Made by a program: the position numbers and the translations under genes
Notes under the pieces: generated by a model
The model's database searches: none
Told to the model about the DNA's origin: nothing
The model's input: the letters and a program-made list of their open reading frames with translations, nothing else
Shown here: piece by piece, positions 53,176 through 62,271 of the stretch
How positions within the stretch are numbered: the first letter of the stretch is position 1
Layout of the letters: each line of letters begins with the position of its first letter
DNA from: Sphingobacterium griseoflavum
Lineage (GTDB): Bacteria > Bacteroidota > Bacteroidia > Sphingobacteriales > Sphingobacteriaceae
Assembly: GCF_014653155.1 (NCBI RefSeq)
Contig: NZ_BNAF01000009.1
Span: forward strand, 62,001 to 126,000
DNA length: 64,000 bases
Reading direction: 5' to 3'

Positions 53176-53622
53176 ATGAGCCAAGAAAATACGATTGATT
53201 ATTTTTTGAAAGCTTGTTGGCAAACTGTAGCCAACAAGTACAACGTCATAGCATCAGGCTTCGGTTTTACACAGGCTGCGGGATATATCTTAATCAATAT
53301 CCACAAGGAGGGGACGCCTGTTTCCCAGATTGCCAACTCAACGGGAGTGAAAACCACTTCGTTGTCTCGGGTACTTAACAACCTGGAGTCACTTGGTTTT
53401 ATATACCGGGAAGTAAATGCGTCGGACAAGCGCTCGGTGAAAGTCTACTTGACAGAACTGGGGAGGGAAAAGCGAAAGATTGCGAAAGATGTGGTGCGGG
53501 AGTTTAACGAATACTTGGACGCGCAGCTACCTGAGAAGGAACGTCGGCAGCTGGTTAGGTCGTTACAAAAGATTAACGCCTTGGCAGCAAGCTACACACC
53601 GCATGTTGAGCTGGAAACATAA
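53176..53622 (+). CDS. MarR-family transcriptional regulator
   Basis: A 148-residue winged-helix dimer. The recognition region TPVSQIANSTGVKTTSLSRV (about residues 39-58) is followed by the wing DKRSVKVYLTELG. It is the first gene of the fad operon, 30 nt before fadN, with an operator-like palindrome at its own promoter. It probably represses beta-oxidation until a fatty acid or acyl-CoA ligand binds; the ligand is inferred. Confidence 0.9.
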   Translation: MSQENTIDYFLKACWQTVANKYNVIASGFGFTQAAGYILINIHKEGTPVSQIANSTGVKTTSLSRVLNNLESLGFIYREVNASDKRSVKVYLTELGREKRKIAKDVVREFNEYLDAQLPEKERRQLVRSLQKINALAASYTPHVELET

Positions 53623-53652
53623 TAGATTATAAACTGAAATAAATAGGATAAC

Positions 53653-56079
53653 ATGAATAGAAGTATTAAAAAAGTAGCTGTTCTGGGTTCCGGGGTGATG
53701 GGCTCACGGATAGCTTGTCACTTTGCCAATATTGGTGTAGATGTTTTGCTGTTGGATATTGTCCCACGTGAGCTGCTTCCGGCCGAGGAGGCAAAAGGAT
53801 TAACATTGCAAAGCGACGTTGTCAAAAACCGTATTGTGAATACATCGCTGGAGACAGCTTTAAAAACAAACCCTTCTCCTATCTATAGCAAAAGTTATGT
53901 ATCCCGTATTGCCACGGGTAATTTTGACGATAACATGAAAGATATTGGGGATTGCGACTGGGTGATCGAGGTTGTAGTCGAGCGATTAGATATCAAAAAG
54001 ACTGTTTTCGATCAAGTTGAAAAACATCGTCGAGCGGGCACGTTGATTACTTCGAATACTTCGGGTATCCCGATCCACTTGATGGCAGAAGGGCGTAGCG
54101 CCGACTTCAAAGAACATTTCTGTGGAACGCATTTTTTCAATCCTCCACGCTATTTAGAGCTCTTCGAACTTATTCCCACCGCTGATACGCTGGTCGAAGT
54201 GGTTGATTTCCTAACGTATTTTGGTGACAAGATGCTGGGAAAAACGGTTGTCCTTTGTAAAGATACGCCGGCTTTTATCGGCAATCGCATTGGTGTTTAC
54301 TCCATGCTAGCATTGACACACTTGGTAGAAAAGTTGGGCCTTACGGTCGAAGAAGTTGACAAGTACACAGGTCCTGCTATGGGGCACCCCAAATCAGCGA
54401 CCTTTCGCACAGCGGATGTTGTTGGTCTTGATACCTTGGTCAATGTCGCGAATGGTTTGGATCAAAACGCTCCGGATGACGAAGCCAAGGGCGTTTTCCA
54501 ACTGCCGGACTACATCAGCAAGATGGTAGAAAACAAGTGGCTTGGCGAAAAATCGAAGCAAGGGTTTTATAAGAAAGAGAAAGATGATCAGGGTAATTCC
54601 GTTATCCTATCGCTGGATCTCCAGTCCATGACCTACAAGCCACAGGAAAAGGTAAAGTCCAGTACCTTGGAAGCCACGAAGCCTGTGGAGGATATTCGCA
54701 AGCGCATGAAAGTTTATGAGCAAGGAACGGATAAGGCTGCAACCCTCTTTCGAGCCATGCATTATCCTTTGTTTGAGTATGTCTCGCATCGGGTTCCCGA
54801 AATAACCGACGATTTCTATAGGATCGATGATGCCATGCGCGCAGGCTTCGGTTGGGAGCTGGGGCCCTTTGAAGTGTGGGATGCTTTAGGCGTTCGGGAG
54901 ACGATCGACAAAATTAAGAATGAGGAGAAGCGCTTGCCTGGACAACGTGGTGAGGTTGCTGTTTGGGTGCAGGAGATGCTGGACGCCGGTTTTGAATCTT
55001 TTTACAGTATCGTTGATGGGGTAAAGAATTTTTACGATAGTACATCTAAGCAATATAAACCTATTCCAGGCGCGGCCGATTTAATTGTACTAGATCATCT
55101 TGCAGATAGTAAAACGGTATGGAAAAATTCCGGTGTGACCATTACGGATCTCGGTGATGGGGTGATCAACTGCGCTTTTCATACGAAGATGAACACAATA
55201 GGCGGGGAGGTCATTCAAGGGATTAACAAGGCCTTGGATTTGGCGGAGCAAGAATATCGCGGTCTTGTTATCACAAATGACGGCAAAAATTTCTCGGCAG
55301 GAGCCAATATCGGTATGATTTTCATGATGGCGGTGGAGCAGGATTATGAGGAATTGGACATGGCGGTTAGCATGTTCCAAAATACCGCGATGCGCATCCG
55401 TTATTCATCGATTCCGGTTGTGGTAGCGCCGTTCCAATTGACGCTCGGGGGTGGTTGCGAGTTTTCGATGCATGCGGATTTTGTGCAACTACATGCGGAG
55501 ACTTACATGGGCCTAGTAGAGTTTGGCGTCGGCGTTATCCCAGGTGGTGGTGGGTCGAAGGAATTCGCACTACGTGCGTCTGATGAATATAAGCCAGATC
55601 AGATTGTACAGAACACACTGAAGGATCGGTTTTTGACAATTGGTCAGGCCAAAGTGTCTACATCCGCTGTCGAGGCTGCCGAACTAGGGTATCTACAGCC
55701 GGGTAAGTACGCGATAACCATGAATAGAAAGCGCTTACTGGCTGATGCAAAAGCGAAGGTGTTGGAGTTAGCGAACGCCGGTTATGTACAGCCTGCTCCG
55801 AGAAAAGATATCAAGGTGCTTGGCAACCAAGGCTTAGGGATCGTATACGTTGGGGCATCATCGATGCGTGCCGGAAACTACATCTCCGATCATGATAAGA
55901 AGATATCTGAAAAATTAGGATGGGTGATGTGTGGCGGCAATTTGTCCGCACCGACCGAAGTATCGGAGCAATATTTACTGGATCTGGAACGGAAAGCATT
56001 CCTGGAGCTGTGCGGCGAGCGCAAGACACTCGAGCGGATACAGCATATGTTAACAAAAGGAAAGGCTTTGAGAAATTAA
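53653..56079 (+). CDS. fadN: 3-hydroxyacyl-CoA dehydrogenase / enoyl-CoA hydratase (FadN type)
   Basis: An 808-residue bifunctional enzyme with the dehydrogenase first: Rossmann motif GSGVMGSRIA near residues 12-21 and GTHFFNPPRY near 156-165. The hydratase/crotonase domain follows (about 500-700: SAGANIGM, then LGGGCEFSMHAD and GVIPGGGGS). This order and length match FadN of Bacillus rather than proteobacterial FadB/FadJ. The later genes are FadA- and FadE-like, the same order as fadNAE. Confidence 0.9.
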   Translation: MNRSIKKVAVLGSGVMGSRIACHFANIGVDVLLLDIVPRELLPAEEAKGLTLQSDVVKNRIVNTSLETALKTNPSPIYSKSYVSRIATGNFDDNMKDIGDCDWVIEVVVERLDIKKTVFDQVEKHRRAGTLITSNTSGIPIHLMAEGRSADFKEHFCGTHFFNPPRYLELFELIPTADTLVEVVDFLTYFGDKMLGKTVVLCKDTPAFIGNRIGVYSMLALTHLVEKLGLTVEEVDKYTGPAMGHPKSATFRTADVVGLDTLVNVANGLDQNAPDDEAKGVFQLPDYISKMVENKWLGEKSKQGFYKKEKDDQGNSVILSLDLQSMTYKPQEKVKSSTLEATKPVEDIRKRMKVYEQGTDKAATLFRAMHYPLFEYVSHRVPEITDDFYRIDDAMRAGFGWELGPFEVWDALGVRETIDKIKNEEKRLPGQRGEVAVWVQEMLDAGFESFYSIVDGVKNFYDSTSKQYKPIPGAADLIVLDHLADSKTVWKNSGVTITDLGDGVINCAFHTKMNTIGGEVIQGINKALDLAEQEYRGLVITNDGKNFSAGANIGMIFMMAVEQDYEELDMAVSMFQNTAMRIRYSSIPVVVAPFQLTLGGGCEFSMHADFVQLHAETYMGLVEFGVGVIPGGGGSKEFALRASDEYKPDQIVQNTLKDRFLTIGQAKVSTSAVEAAELGYLQPGKYAITMNRKRLLADAKAKVLELANAGYVQPAPRKDIKVLGNQGLGIVYVGASSMRAGNYISDHDKKISEKLGWVMCGGNLSAPTEVSEQYLLDLERKAFLELCGERKTLERIQHMLTKGKALRN

Positions 56080-56084
56080 TCTAT

Positions 56085-56117
56085 GTATTGCGTATAGCGT
56101 AATGAGTATTGAGATAT
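56085..56117 (+). repeat. Left arm of 33-nt inverted heptad repeat around S23-type gene
   Basis: Four units of a GTATTGN-type heptamer (GTATTGC, GTATAGC, GTAATGA, GTATTGA) plus GATAT. It begins 6 nt after the fadN stop and runs into the ATG of the four-helix-bundle gene. It matches the complement of 56483-56515 at 27 of 33 positions. Confidence 0.8.
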
Positions 56118-56481
56118 GCATAAGGTTCAAGATTTGAGAGTTTGGCAAAATGCGATGCAGCTCGCTGTTGAGGTTTACAAATGTACCGAACAACTTCCTC
56201 AAGAGGAGAGATTTGGACTCCTTTCGCAGGTTAGAAGAAGCGCTGTTTCCATCTGCTCAAATATTGCAGAAGGCGCGGGACGAAATTCTAACGGCGAGTT
56301 TGTTCAATTTTTGGGGATGGCAAATGGCTCGGCATATGAGCTGCAAACCCAAATTGAATTGCTAAAGCGACTGGAATATCTTGATGAGGCTACAAAATTA
56401 AAGTTAGTTGATAATATAGACGAAATACAAAAAATGCTCTTCAAGCTAATGAAGGCATTAAAAAACAAAAATGAGGTTTAG
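56116..56481 (+). CDS. Four-helix-bundle protein (S23 / 23S rRNA intervening-sequence protein family)
   Basis: A 121-residue helical protein with the family marks DLRVWQNAM near the N-terminus, ERFGLLSQVRRSAVSICSNI and AEGAGRNS (about residues 31-58), and GSAYELQTQ. The family is best known from intervening sequences within 23S rRNA genes and from the Avd proteins of diversity-generating retroelements; its general role is unclear. Here it interrupts a fatty-acid operon between fadN and fadA and is bracketed exactly by inverted heptad repeats, which suggests a mobile or inserted cassette. Confidence 0.9.
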   Translation: MHKVQDLRVWQNAMQLAVEVYKCTEQLPQEERFGLLSQVRRSAVSICSNIAEGAGRNSNGEFVQFLGMANGSAYELQTQIELLKRLEYLDEATKLKLVDNIDEIQKMLFKLMKALKNKNEV

Positions 56482-56482
56482 C

Positions 56483-56515
56483 AAATCGCAATACGCATTA
56501 CCCAATACACAATAC
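56483..56515 (-). repeat. Right arm of 33-nt inverted heptad repeat
   Basis: Read on the minus strand it is GTATTGT, GTATTGG, GTAATGC, GTATTGC plus GATTT. It begins 2 nt after the S23-type stop and ends 14 nt before fadA. Both arms share the odd third unit GTAATG. Confidence 0.8.
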
Positions 56516-56529
56516 CAAAAAATAAAAAA

Positions 56530-57702
56530 ATGGAAGCATACATTATAGCAGGATATCGGACCGCAGTGGGCAAGGCCCCGCGAGGGGTTTTTCGTTTTAT
56601 GCGTGCCGACGATTTGGCCGCCGATGTGATCAAGCACATGGTTTCTACCATCCCAAAACTGGATGTCGAACAGATCGATGATGTCATTGTAGGAAACGCC
56701 ATGCCCGAGGCTGAACAAGGTTTAAACGTGGGGAGGTTGATATCCCTGATGGGATTGCAAACCGACAAAGTTCCGGGCGTGACGGTGAACAGGTATTGCG
56801 CTTCTGGGCTGGAAACAATTGCCACGGCTGTTGCCAAAATAAAGTCGGGGATGGCTGATTGCATTATTGCCGGCGGCGTGGAGGTTATGTCGGGAATGCC
56901 TTTCGGCGGATGGAAGATCGTGCCAAACCCTGTGGTGGCTAGGGAGAATCCGGATTGGTATTGGGGTATGGGATTAACCGCGGAGGCTGTAGCCAAGGAA
57001 TTTAATGTGTCGCGTGAAGATCAGGACGCTTTTGCGTTAAGATCACATCAAAAAGCCGTAGCCGCGCAACAGCAAGGCTATTTGCAGGCGGGGATTGTAC
57101 CGATAAAGGTTCAGGAAACGTACATAAAGGATAATAAGATCGCTACGCGGGAGTATACCGTGGACAAAGATGAAGGCCCTAGATCGGATTCTTCGGCAGA
57201 GGCTTTGGCAAAGCTACGTCCTGTGTTCGCGGCCGACGGCTGTGTAACTGCGGGCAACTCCTCGCAGACGTCCGATGGCGCCGCTTTCGTATTGGTTGTA
57301 TCCGAGAAGATGCTGAAAGAATTACAGGTTGAACCAATAGCACGCTTGGTAAGTTATGCGGCCGCAGGCGTTCCTCCGCGTATCATGGGGATCGGTCCGG
57401 TGGCGGCCATTCCGAAAGCTCTTGCAATGGCGAATTTGGGAAAGGAAGATATCGACCTTATTGAGCTTAACGAAGCTTTTGCTTCGCAATCGTTGGCTGT
57501 GATCCGTGAATTGGGACTCGACGAATCGAGAGTCAATATCAATGGCGGAGCAATTGCGCTGGGACATCCGCTGGGGTGCACAGGTGCAAAGTTGACGGTG
57601 CAGCTACTGAACGATCTAAAGAGAAGAAACGAGCGCTACGGTATGGTGACCATGTGTGTCGGAACAGGACAAGGGGCTGCCGGTATTTTTGAGATGTTGT
57701 AG
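56530..57702 (+). CDS. fadA: Acetyl-CoA C-acyltransferase (thiolase)
   Basis: A 390-residue thiolase with nucleophile Cys90 (RYCASG), His346 (ALGHPLG) and Cys376 (MCVGTG). It cleaves 3-ketoacyl-CoA in beta-oxidation. It lies 450 nt after fadN because of the inserted four-helix-bundle cassette, and 53 nt before fadE. Confidence 0.92.
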   Translation: MEAYIIAGYRTAVGKAPRGVFRFMRADDLAADVIKHMVSTIPKLDVEQIDDVIVGNAMPEAEQGLNVGRLISLMGLQTDKVPGVTVNRYCASGLETIATAVAKIKSGMADCIIAGGVEVMSGMPFGGWKIVPNPVVARENPDWYWGMGLTAEAVAKEFNVSREDQDAFALRSHQKAVAAQQQGYLQAGIVPIKVQETYIKDNKIATREYTVDKDEGPRSDSSAEALAKLRPVFAADGCVTAGNSSQTSDGAAFVLVVSEKMLKELQVEPIARLVSYAAAGVPPRIMGIGPVAAIPKALAMANLGKEDIDLIELNEAFASQSLAVIRELGLDESRVNINGGAIALGHPLGCTGAKLTVQLLNDLKRRNERYGMVTMCVGTGQGAAGIFEML

Positions 57703-57755
57703 CGTCAATATCTGTGTAAGCAACATAAGAATGAAAATCAGCTAAAAAACTAAAT

Positions 57756-59534
57756 ATGAGTAATGCAATGAAAGGGGGCGAATTTGTTATTCGCGAAACG
57801 CCGTATACAGACGTATTCATCCCTGAGGAGTTTGATGAAGAGGCGAAGATGATTCGGCAGACCTGTCTAGACTTTCTTGATAGCGAGGTGCTGAACAAAC
57901 TGGAGCGCATTGATGCCCAAGAAGAAGGGCTGATGCAGTCGCTCTTGGATAAGGCTGGCGAGTTGGGTATGCTGGGCGTGTCTATCCCCGAAGAATATGG
58001 TGGATTTGGAAAAAACTTTAACACATCCATGCTCGTGGCCGATGCGGTGGGCGGCGGCTATTCTTTTGCCGTAGCGCTGTCGGCACATACGGGCATTGGC
58101 ACGCTGCCCATATTGTATTATGGCAATGATGCCCAAAAGCAAAAATATATTCCAAAGCTGACCACTGGCGAGTGGAAAGCCGCCTACTGTTTGACGGAGC
58201 CTAACGCCGGGTCGGACGCCAATTCGGGACGCACATCAGCCAAATTAAATCCAGAGAAAACACACTATGTGATCAATGGGCAGAAAATGTGGATCACCAA
58301 CGGTGGTTTTGCCGATGTCTTCATTGTCTTTGCTAAAATCGATGACGATAAAAATTTAAGTGCGTTTATTGTAGAAAAGGAGTTTGGTGGCATCAGCATG
58401 AATCCTGAAGAGCATAAGTTGGGTATCAAGGGCTCGTCCACGCGGCAAGTGTTTTTCAACGACTGTCCTGTGCCCGTGGAAAACTTATTGTCCGAGCGCG
58501 AGAATGGATTTAAGATTGCGGTTAATATCTTAAATATCGGCCGGATTAAGCTGGGCGCTGCGACCATCGGATCGTCCAGATCTGTCATTACACAAGCGGT
58601 ACGTTACGCTAATGAGCGGGTGCAGTTTAAGTTGCCGATATCCAAGTTTGGAGCCATACGTTATAAACTAGCGGAGATGGCGACTCGTCTTTATGCGACC
58701 GAGGCCGCGGCTTATCGTGCCGGTCAAAATATTGATGATGCATATGACGCATTGGTGGCTGGGGGTATGGAGGAGTCGCAGGCGAAACTGAAGTCTGTGG
58801 AGCAGTTTGCCATTGAGTGTGCCATCATTAAGGTTTGGTGTTCGGAGATGTTGGATTATGTAGTGGACGAAGGTGTGCAGATTTATGGAGGAATGGGCTA
58901 TTCTGCAGAAGCGCCCATGGAGCGTGCATACCGTGATTCACGCATCAACCGTATCTTTGAAGGAACGAATGAAGTAAATCGTTTGCTGATCGTGGACATG
59001 CTGCTAAAGCGTGCAATGAAGGGCGAAATAGACCTGATGGGGCCGGCTACAGCTATCGCTAACGAATTGCTGTCTATTCCTGAATTTGGTGGGGAGGACA
59101 GGGCGCCTTTTGCCATGGAGAAAAAAGTAATCGCTAATCTGAAGAAAGCGGGGCTACTTATTGCCGGCGCAGCTGTGCAGAAACTGATGATGTCATTGGC
59201 CAAAGAGGAGGAAATCCTTATGAATATTGCGGATATCATCGGATATGTCTACGTTGCCGAGTCTGTGCTCTTGCGGGCAGAGAAGCTTTACCATACCCAA
59301 GGGGAAGAGGCATCGGCCCTGCCGACAGATATCGCGCGAGTCTATCTCTATTCAGCCCTGGATAAAGTACATGTCGCAGGTAAAGAGGCGTTGTATTCTT
59401 TCGGGGAAGGAGATGAGCTGAAAATGATGTTGGTGGGACTGCGGCGTTTCACCAAGTCCGAGCCTTTTAATAGCAAAGATGCGCGTCAGCGCATTGCTAA
59501 AAAACTGATCGACGAGAATCGTTACGCTTTTTAA
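57756..59534 (+). CDS. fadE: Acyl-CoA dehydrogenase (FadE type, long form)
   Basis: A 592-residue acyl-CoA dehydrogenase. The usual ~380-residue core (YCLTEPNAGSD, then WITNGG and the IFEGTNEVNR motif near 405) has a C-terminal extension of about 170 helical residues. That length matches Bacillus FadE rather than short-chain enzymes. It performs the first beta-oxidation step with FAD. It closes the operon, followed by a terminator. Confidence 0.92.
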   Translation: MSNAMKGGEFVIRETPYTDVFIPEEFDEEAKMIRQTCLDFLDSEVLNKLERIDAQEEGLMQSLLDKAGELGMLGVSIPEEYGGFGKNFNTSMLVADAVGGGYSFAVALSAHTGIGTLPILYYGNDAQKQKYIPKLTTGEWKAAYCLTEPNAGSDANSGRTSAKLNPEKTHYVINGQKMWITNGGFADVFIVFAKIDDDKNLSAFIVEKEFGGISMNPEEHKLGIKGSSTRQVFFNDCPVPVENLLSERENGFKIAVNILNIGRIKLGAATIGSSRSVITQAVRYANERVQFKLPISKFGAIRYKLAEMATRLYATEAAAYRAGQNIDDAYDALVAGGMEESQAKLKSVEQFAIECAIIKVWCSEMLDYVVDEGVQIYGGMGYSAEAPMERAYRDSRINRIFEGTNEVNRLLIVDMLLKRAMKGEIDLMGPATAIANELLSIPEFGGEDRAPFAMEKKVIANLKKAGLLIAGAAVQKLMMSLAKEEEILMNIADIIGYVYVAESVLLRAEKLYHTQGEEASALPTDIARVYLYSALDKVHVAGKEALYSFGEGDELKMMLVGLRRFTKSEPFNSKDARQRIAKKLIDENRYAF

Positions 59535-59562
59535 TAGACATAGCATTTACCGTCATAAAACG

Positions 59563-59592
59563 GCCTGTTGCAGAATTGTGACAGGCTTTTTC
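59563..59592 (+). terminator. Intrinsic terminator of the fad operon
   Basis: GCCTGT (59563-59568) and ACAGGC (59581-59586) pair across a 12-nt loop, followed by TTTTTCTTTTT. Confidence 0.72.
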
Positions 59593-59680
59593 TTTTTCTC
59601 CGAGAGCGCGAATTGTTATTCTATCATAATATGCTTACTTTCATCGCGTCGTTTTTATCGCTAATCAAACCACATAATAG

Positions 59681-60934
59681 ATGTCATTGTCGAAAAGAAC
59701 TGTAATAACAGAAGATTGGACCGTTGTTGTTCTAGGTTTAGCCATTGTCGGATTGGCTTTGTATGGCCTTGTGATTCCCAAGCCTACGTTTTCTTGGCTT
59801 GTTTTCTCAGATTTACAGGATAATGTACTCTCCGTACAGAACATCACGCATATTGGTAGCCAGTTTTTATTAGTGTATGGCGTCGCTATCGTCGCTGCGG
59901 TGCTCTTGGGGAAACCATTGAGGGCATTGCTATTGGTGTTTCCGGTTGTGTTCGTTATCACGTTGATCGCCCTAATGCTGGCTGGAAACGGAATGGTGAA
60001 GGATTTAAACTTGGAGGCGGTGATCTTCAGCCTCGCCATCGGTTTGGCCATCAGTAATCTATTTACCTTGCCGGATTGGTTCAAAGCAGCGCTCGCTACG
60101 GAACTGTATGTGAAAATAGGCTTAGTGCTATTAGGAACCACAGTTATTTTTGGCGATATACTGAAAGCAGGCTCGCTAGGCTTGATGCAGGCATTGATTG
60201 TGGTGCTCTCGGTATGGTATTTTTCCTTTTGGTTATGCAAAAAGCTTAAAATCGATCAGGAAATGTCCATGATGCTATCCAGTGCGGTGTCCATATGCGG
60301 CGTCTCTGCGGCAATAGCAACATCAGGCGCCATCAAAGGCGACTCCAAGAAACTCTCTTACGTTATTTCTTTGGTGCTGATAACAGCAATTCCGATGATG
60401 ATCTTCATGCCTTATTTAGCGAGTTGGATGGGTCTTTCGCAAGAGGTTACCGGCGCGTGGCTTGGGGGCAGTATCGATACCACGGGAGCCGTTGTCGCTT
60501 CCGGATCATTGGTTGGTGAAGAGGCCCTAAAGATCAGTACCATTGTTAAATTTTCCCAAAATGTGTTGTTGGGTATCGCTGCTTTCGCAATCAGCATTTA
60601 TTGGACCTATTCCAACTCGAAGAGTGCTGAACACGCCGAGAAGCCTACGTTGAAGGTAATTTGGGAGCGTTTCCCAAAATTTGTTATCGGCTTTGTATTC
60701 GCCTCGTTGCTGTTCTCTTTTGTTATTCCAACTGCACGGGTGGATGGTGTTAAGGAAAGTCTCAAAAGCATACAGGGACTATGGTTCGCATTAGCCTTTA
60801 CCTCAATTGGGCTGGAGACCAACTTCAAGGATCTTTTTGTCCACAGCAACAAAAAGCCGCTTTACGCCTTTTTGATCGCCCAGTTTTTTAATGTTTTGAT
60901 CACCTTGGCCATCGCAATACTGCTGTTCCGATAG
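59681..60934 (+). CDS. YeiH-family putative sulfate exporter
   Basis: A 417-residue membrane protein with about ten to eleven helices and two related halves. The motif SSAVSICGVSAAIATSGAIK and the later GGSIDTTGAVVASG are typical of the UPF0324/YeiH group. Family members are annotated as sulfate exporters; experimental support is thin. It stands alone between terminators. Confidence 0.87.
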   Translation: MSLSKRTVITEDWTVVVLGLAIVGLALYGLVIPKPTFSWLVFSDLQDNVLSVQNITHIGSQFLLVYGVAIVAAVLLGKPLRALLLVFPVVFVITLIALMLAGNGMVKDLNLEAVIFSLAIGLAISNLFTLPDWFKAALATELYVKIGLVLLGTTVIFGDILKAGSLGLMQALIVVLSVWYFSFWLCKKLKIDQEMSMMLSSAVSICGVSAAIATSGAIKGDSKKLSYVISLVLITAIPMMIFMPYLASWMGLSQEVTGAWLGGSIDTTGAVVASGSLVGEEALKISTIVKFSQNVLLGIAAFAISIYWTYSNSKSAEHAEKPTLKVIWERFPKFVIGFVFASLLFSFVIPTARVDGVKESLKSIQGLWFALAFTSIGLETNFKDLFVHSNKKPLYAFLIAQFFNVLITLAIAILLFR

Positions 60935-61044
60935 TGATTTTGAAATGCCTAAACGTCGCTTCAGCTGGCGTTCAGGAGATTTTTGTTCGATTTATATATG
61001 GATTTAGTTGTTTTGGAGCATCTTATTAGTGAAGGAAAAATAGC

Positions 61045-61596
61045 ATGAACGAAAAAGAGCTGCTGTTGCATTATAAAAAGACAGGGGATGTGCAGGCGTT
61101 GGGGAAGCTTTATTCTCCCTACATGTCCCTGCTTTATGGGCTTTGCTACAAATACCTTCAAGATCAGGAAGCTAGTCAGGATGCGATTATGCAGATTTTC
61201 GAACAGTTGATCGATAAATTGCGGCAGCATGAGGTTGATAATTTCAAAAGTTGGCTTTACGTCTTCGCGCGTAATCATTGCTTAATGGAACTGCGTAGGG
61301 GCAAGCAGCGTACCTTCGTCGATATAGAAAATCATCTATTGGAGTCAGAAAACAGGCTTAATCTGAGGCATAACGAGCCGCAGTGGACGGAGCAGGATTT
61401 TGAACGGATGGAAAGCTGTTTGGACACCTTGCAGGAGAAGCAGGCCGGTTGCATACGTTTGTTCTATCTGGAACAGCGCTGCTATAAGGATATTGCAACA
61501 GAAATGAGTTTAGATTTTAATCAGGTAAAAAGCTATATCCAAAATGGCAAGCGCAACCTGAAGATATGTATGGAAAATAAAAGAAATGGAAAATAA
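61045..61596 (+). CDS. RNA polymerase ECF sigma factor
   Basis: A 183-residue sigma-70-like factor with region 2 (about residues 20-85, YLQDQEASQDAIMQIFEQLI then SWLYVFARNHC) and region 4 (about 130-175, QEKQAGCIRLFYLEQRCYKDIA). It overlaps the next gene by 11 nt, the usual link between an ECF sigma factor and its membrane regulator. The trigger is unknown. Confidence 0.88.
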   Translation: MNEKELLLHYKKTGDVQALGKLYSPYMSLLYGLCYKYLQDQEASQDAIMQIFEQLIDKLRQHEVDNFKSWLYVFARNHCLMELRRGKQRTFVDIENHLLESENRLNLRHNEPQWTEQDFERMESCLDTLQEKQAGCIRLFYLEQRCYKDIATEMSLDFNQVKSYIQNGKRNLKICMENKRNGK

Positions 61597-62227
61597 TTAT
61601 CAGCTGTCCAGAATACATAATTACATCCATGGGTTGATGAGCAAGGAAGATATGTACGCTTTGGAACGCGAGGCCCTAGACGATCCTTTTCTTCAGGAGG
61701 CTATCGATGGCTACAAATTGCAGAATGGGGTGGATGCAAAGTCGTTAAGTCTACTCCAGCAACGCTTGGAGCGTCGAGTGACGGAGCATGTACACAGAAA
61801 AAACCGATATTTCTTCGGTTGGCAACGGTTGGCTGTAGGCCTAGTGGCGGCGGTGATGTTCGTTACCGTGTGTACTCTGGTGCTGATGCGGCATTTGCCA
61901 AATCATAGTGCAAATAATGTGACCGAAGTAGAGTTGATGGATGAAGGACTCACAAAAACATCGGTACGTCCGCTTGCTGGCGCTGATGCGGTCCCTGTTG
62001 ATGGATGGGACGCTTTCGCAGATTTCCTTTCGACACATTATTCCGGTCTTAATAAAGAGAGAAAGTTACAGTTGTCCTTTAAGATTGATGGCGGGGGGGC
62101 TCCGTATGCTGTACAGGTGGAACAACCAGTTTCGCCTACAATACAGGATGAAGTGATTAAGATATTGGAATCTGGTCCGAAATGGAGGGGGCGAGAAGGT
62201 CGTATAGAGATTGTATTTCCGGAGTAA
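61586..62227 (+). CDS. Membrane partner of ECF sigma factor with TonB-C-like periplasmic domain
   Basis: A 213-residue single-pass protein. The cytoplasmic N-terminus carries DDPFLQEAIDGY (residues 32-43), a phrase common in Bacteroidota anti-sigma-like proteins. One helix spans about residues 82-101. The periplasmic part ends with a domain (about 150-213: LQLSFKIDGGGAPY and EVIKILESGPKW) resembling the C-terminal domain of TonB-like proteins. I infer an anti-sigma factor; no zinc motif is seen. Confidence 0.62.
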   Translation: MENNYQLSRIHNYIHGLMSKEDMYALEREALDDPFLQEAIDGYKLQNGVDAKSLSLLQQRLERRVTEHVHRKNRYFFGWQRLAVGLVAAVMFVTVCTLVLMRHLPNHSANNVTEVELMDEGLTKTSVRPLAGADAVPVDGWDAFADFLSTHYSGLNKERKLQLSFKIDGGGAPYAVQVEQPVSPTIQDEVIKILESGPKWRGREGRIEIVFPE

Positions 62228-62264
62228 TAAAAAAACCTTAAAGCATGCTTTAAGGTTTTTTTAT
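62227..62264. terminator. Bidirectional terminator, 38-nt palindrome
   Basis: A perfect palindrome centred on CCTTAAAGCATGCTTTAAGG with flanking A6 and T6. It overlaps the last base of the sigma-partner stop and ends 7 nt before the DUF3127 stop, so it serves both convergent genes. Confidence 0.88.
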
Positions 62265-62271
62265 GTCTTAC

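Noticed and set aside
56085-56515. CRISPR or simple tandem repeat explanation for the heptad arms
   Set aside because: Only two arms exist, in inverted orientation and made of 7-nt units; there are no spacers and no cas genes.
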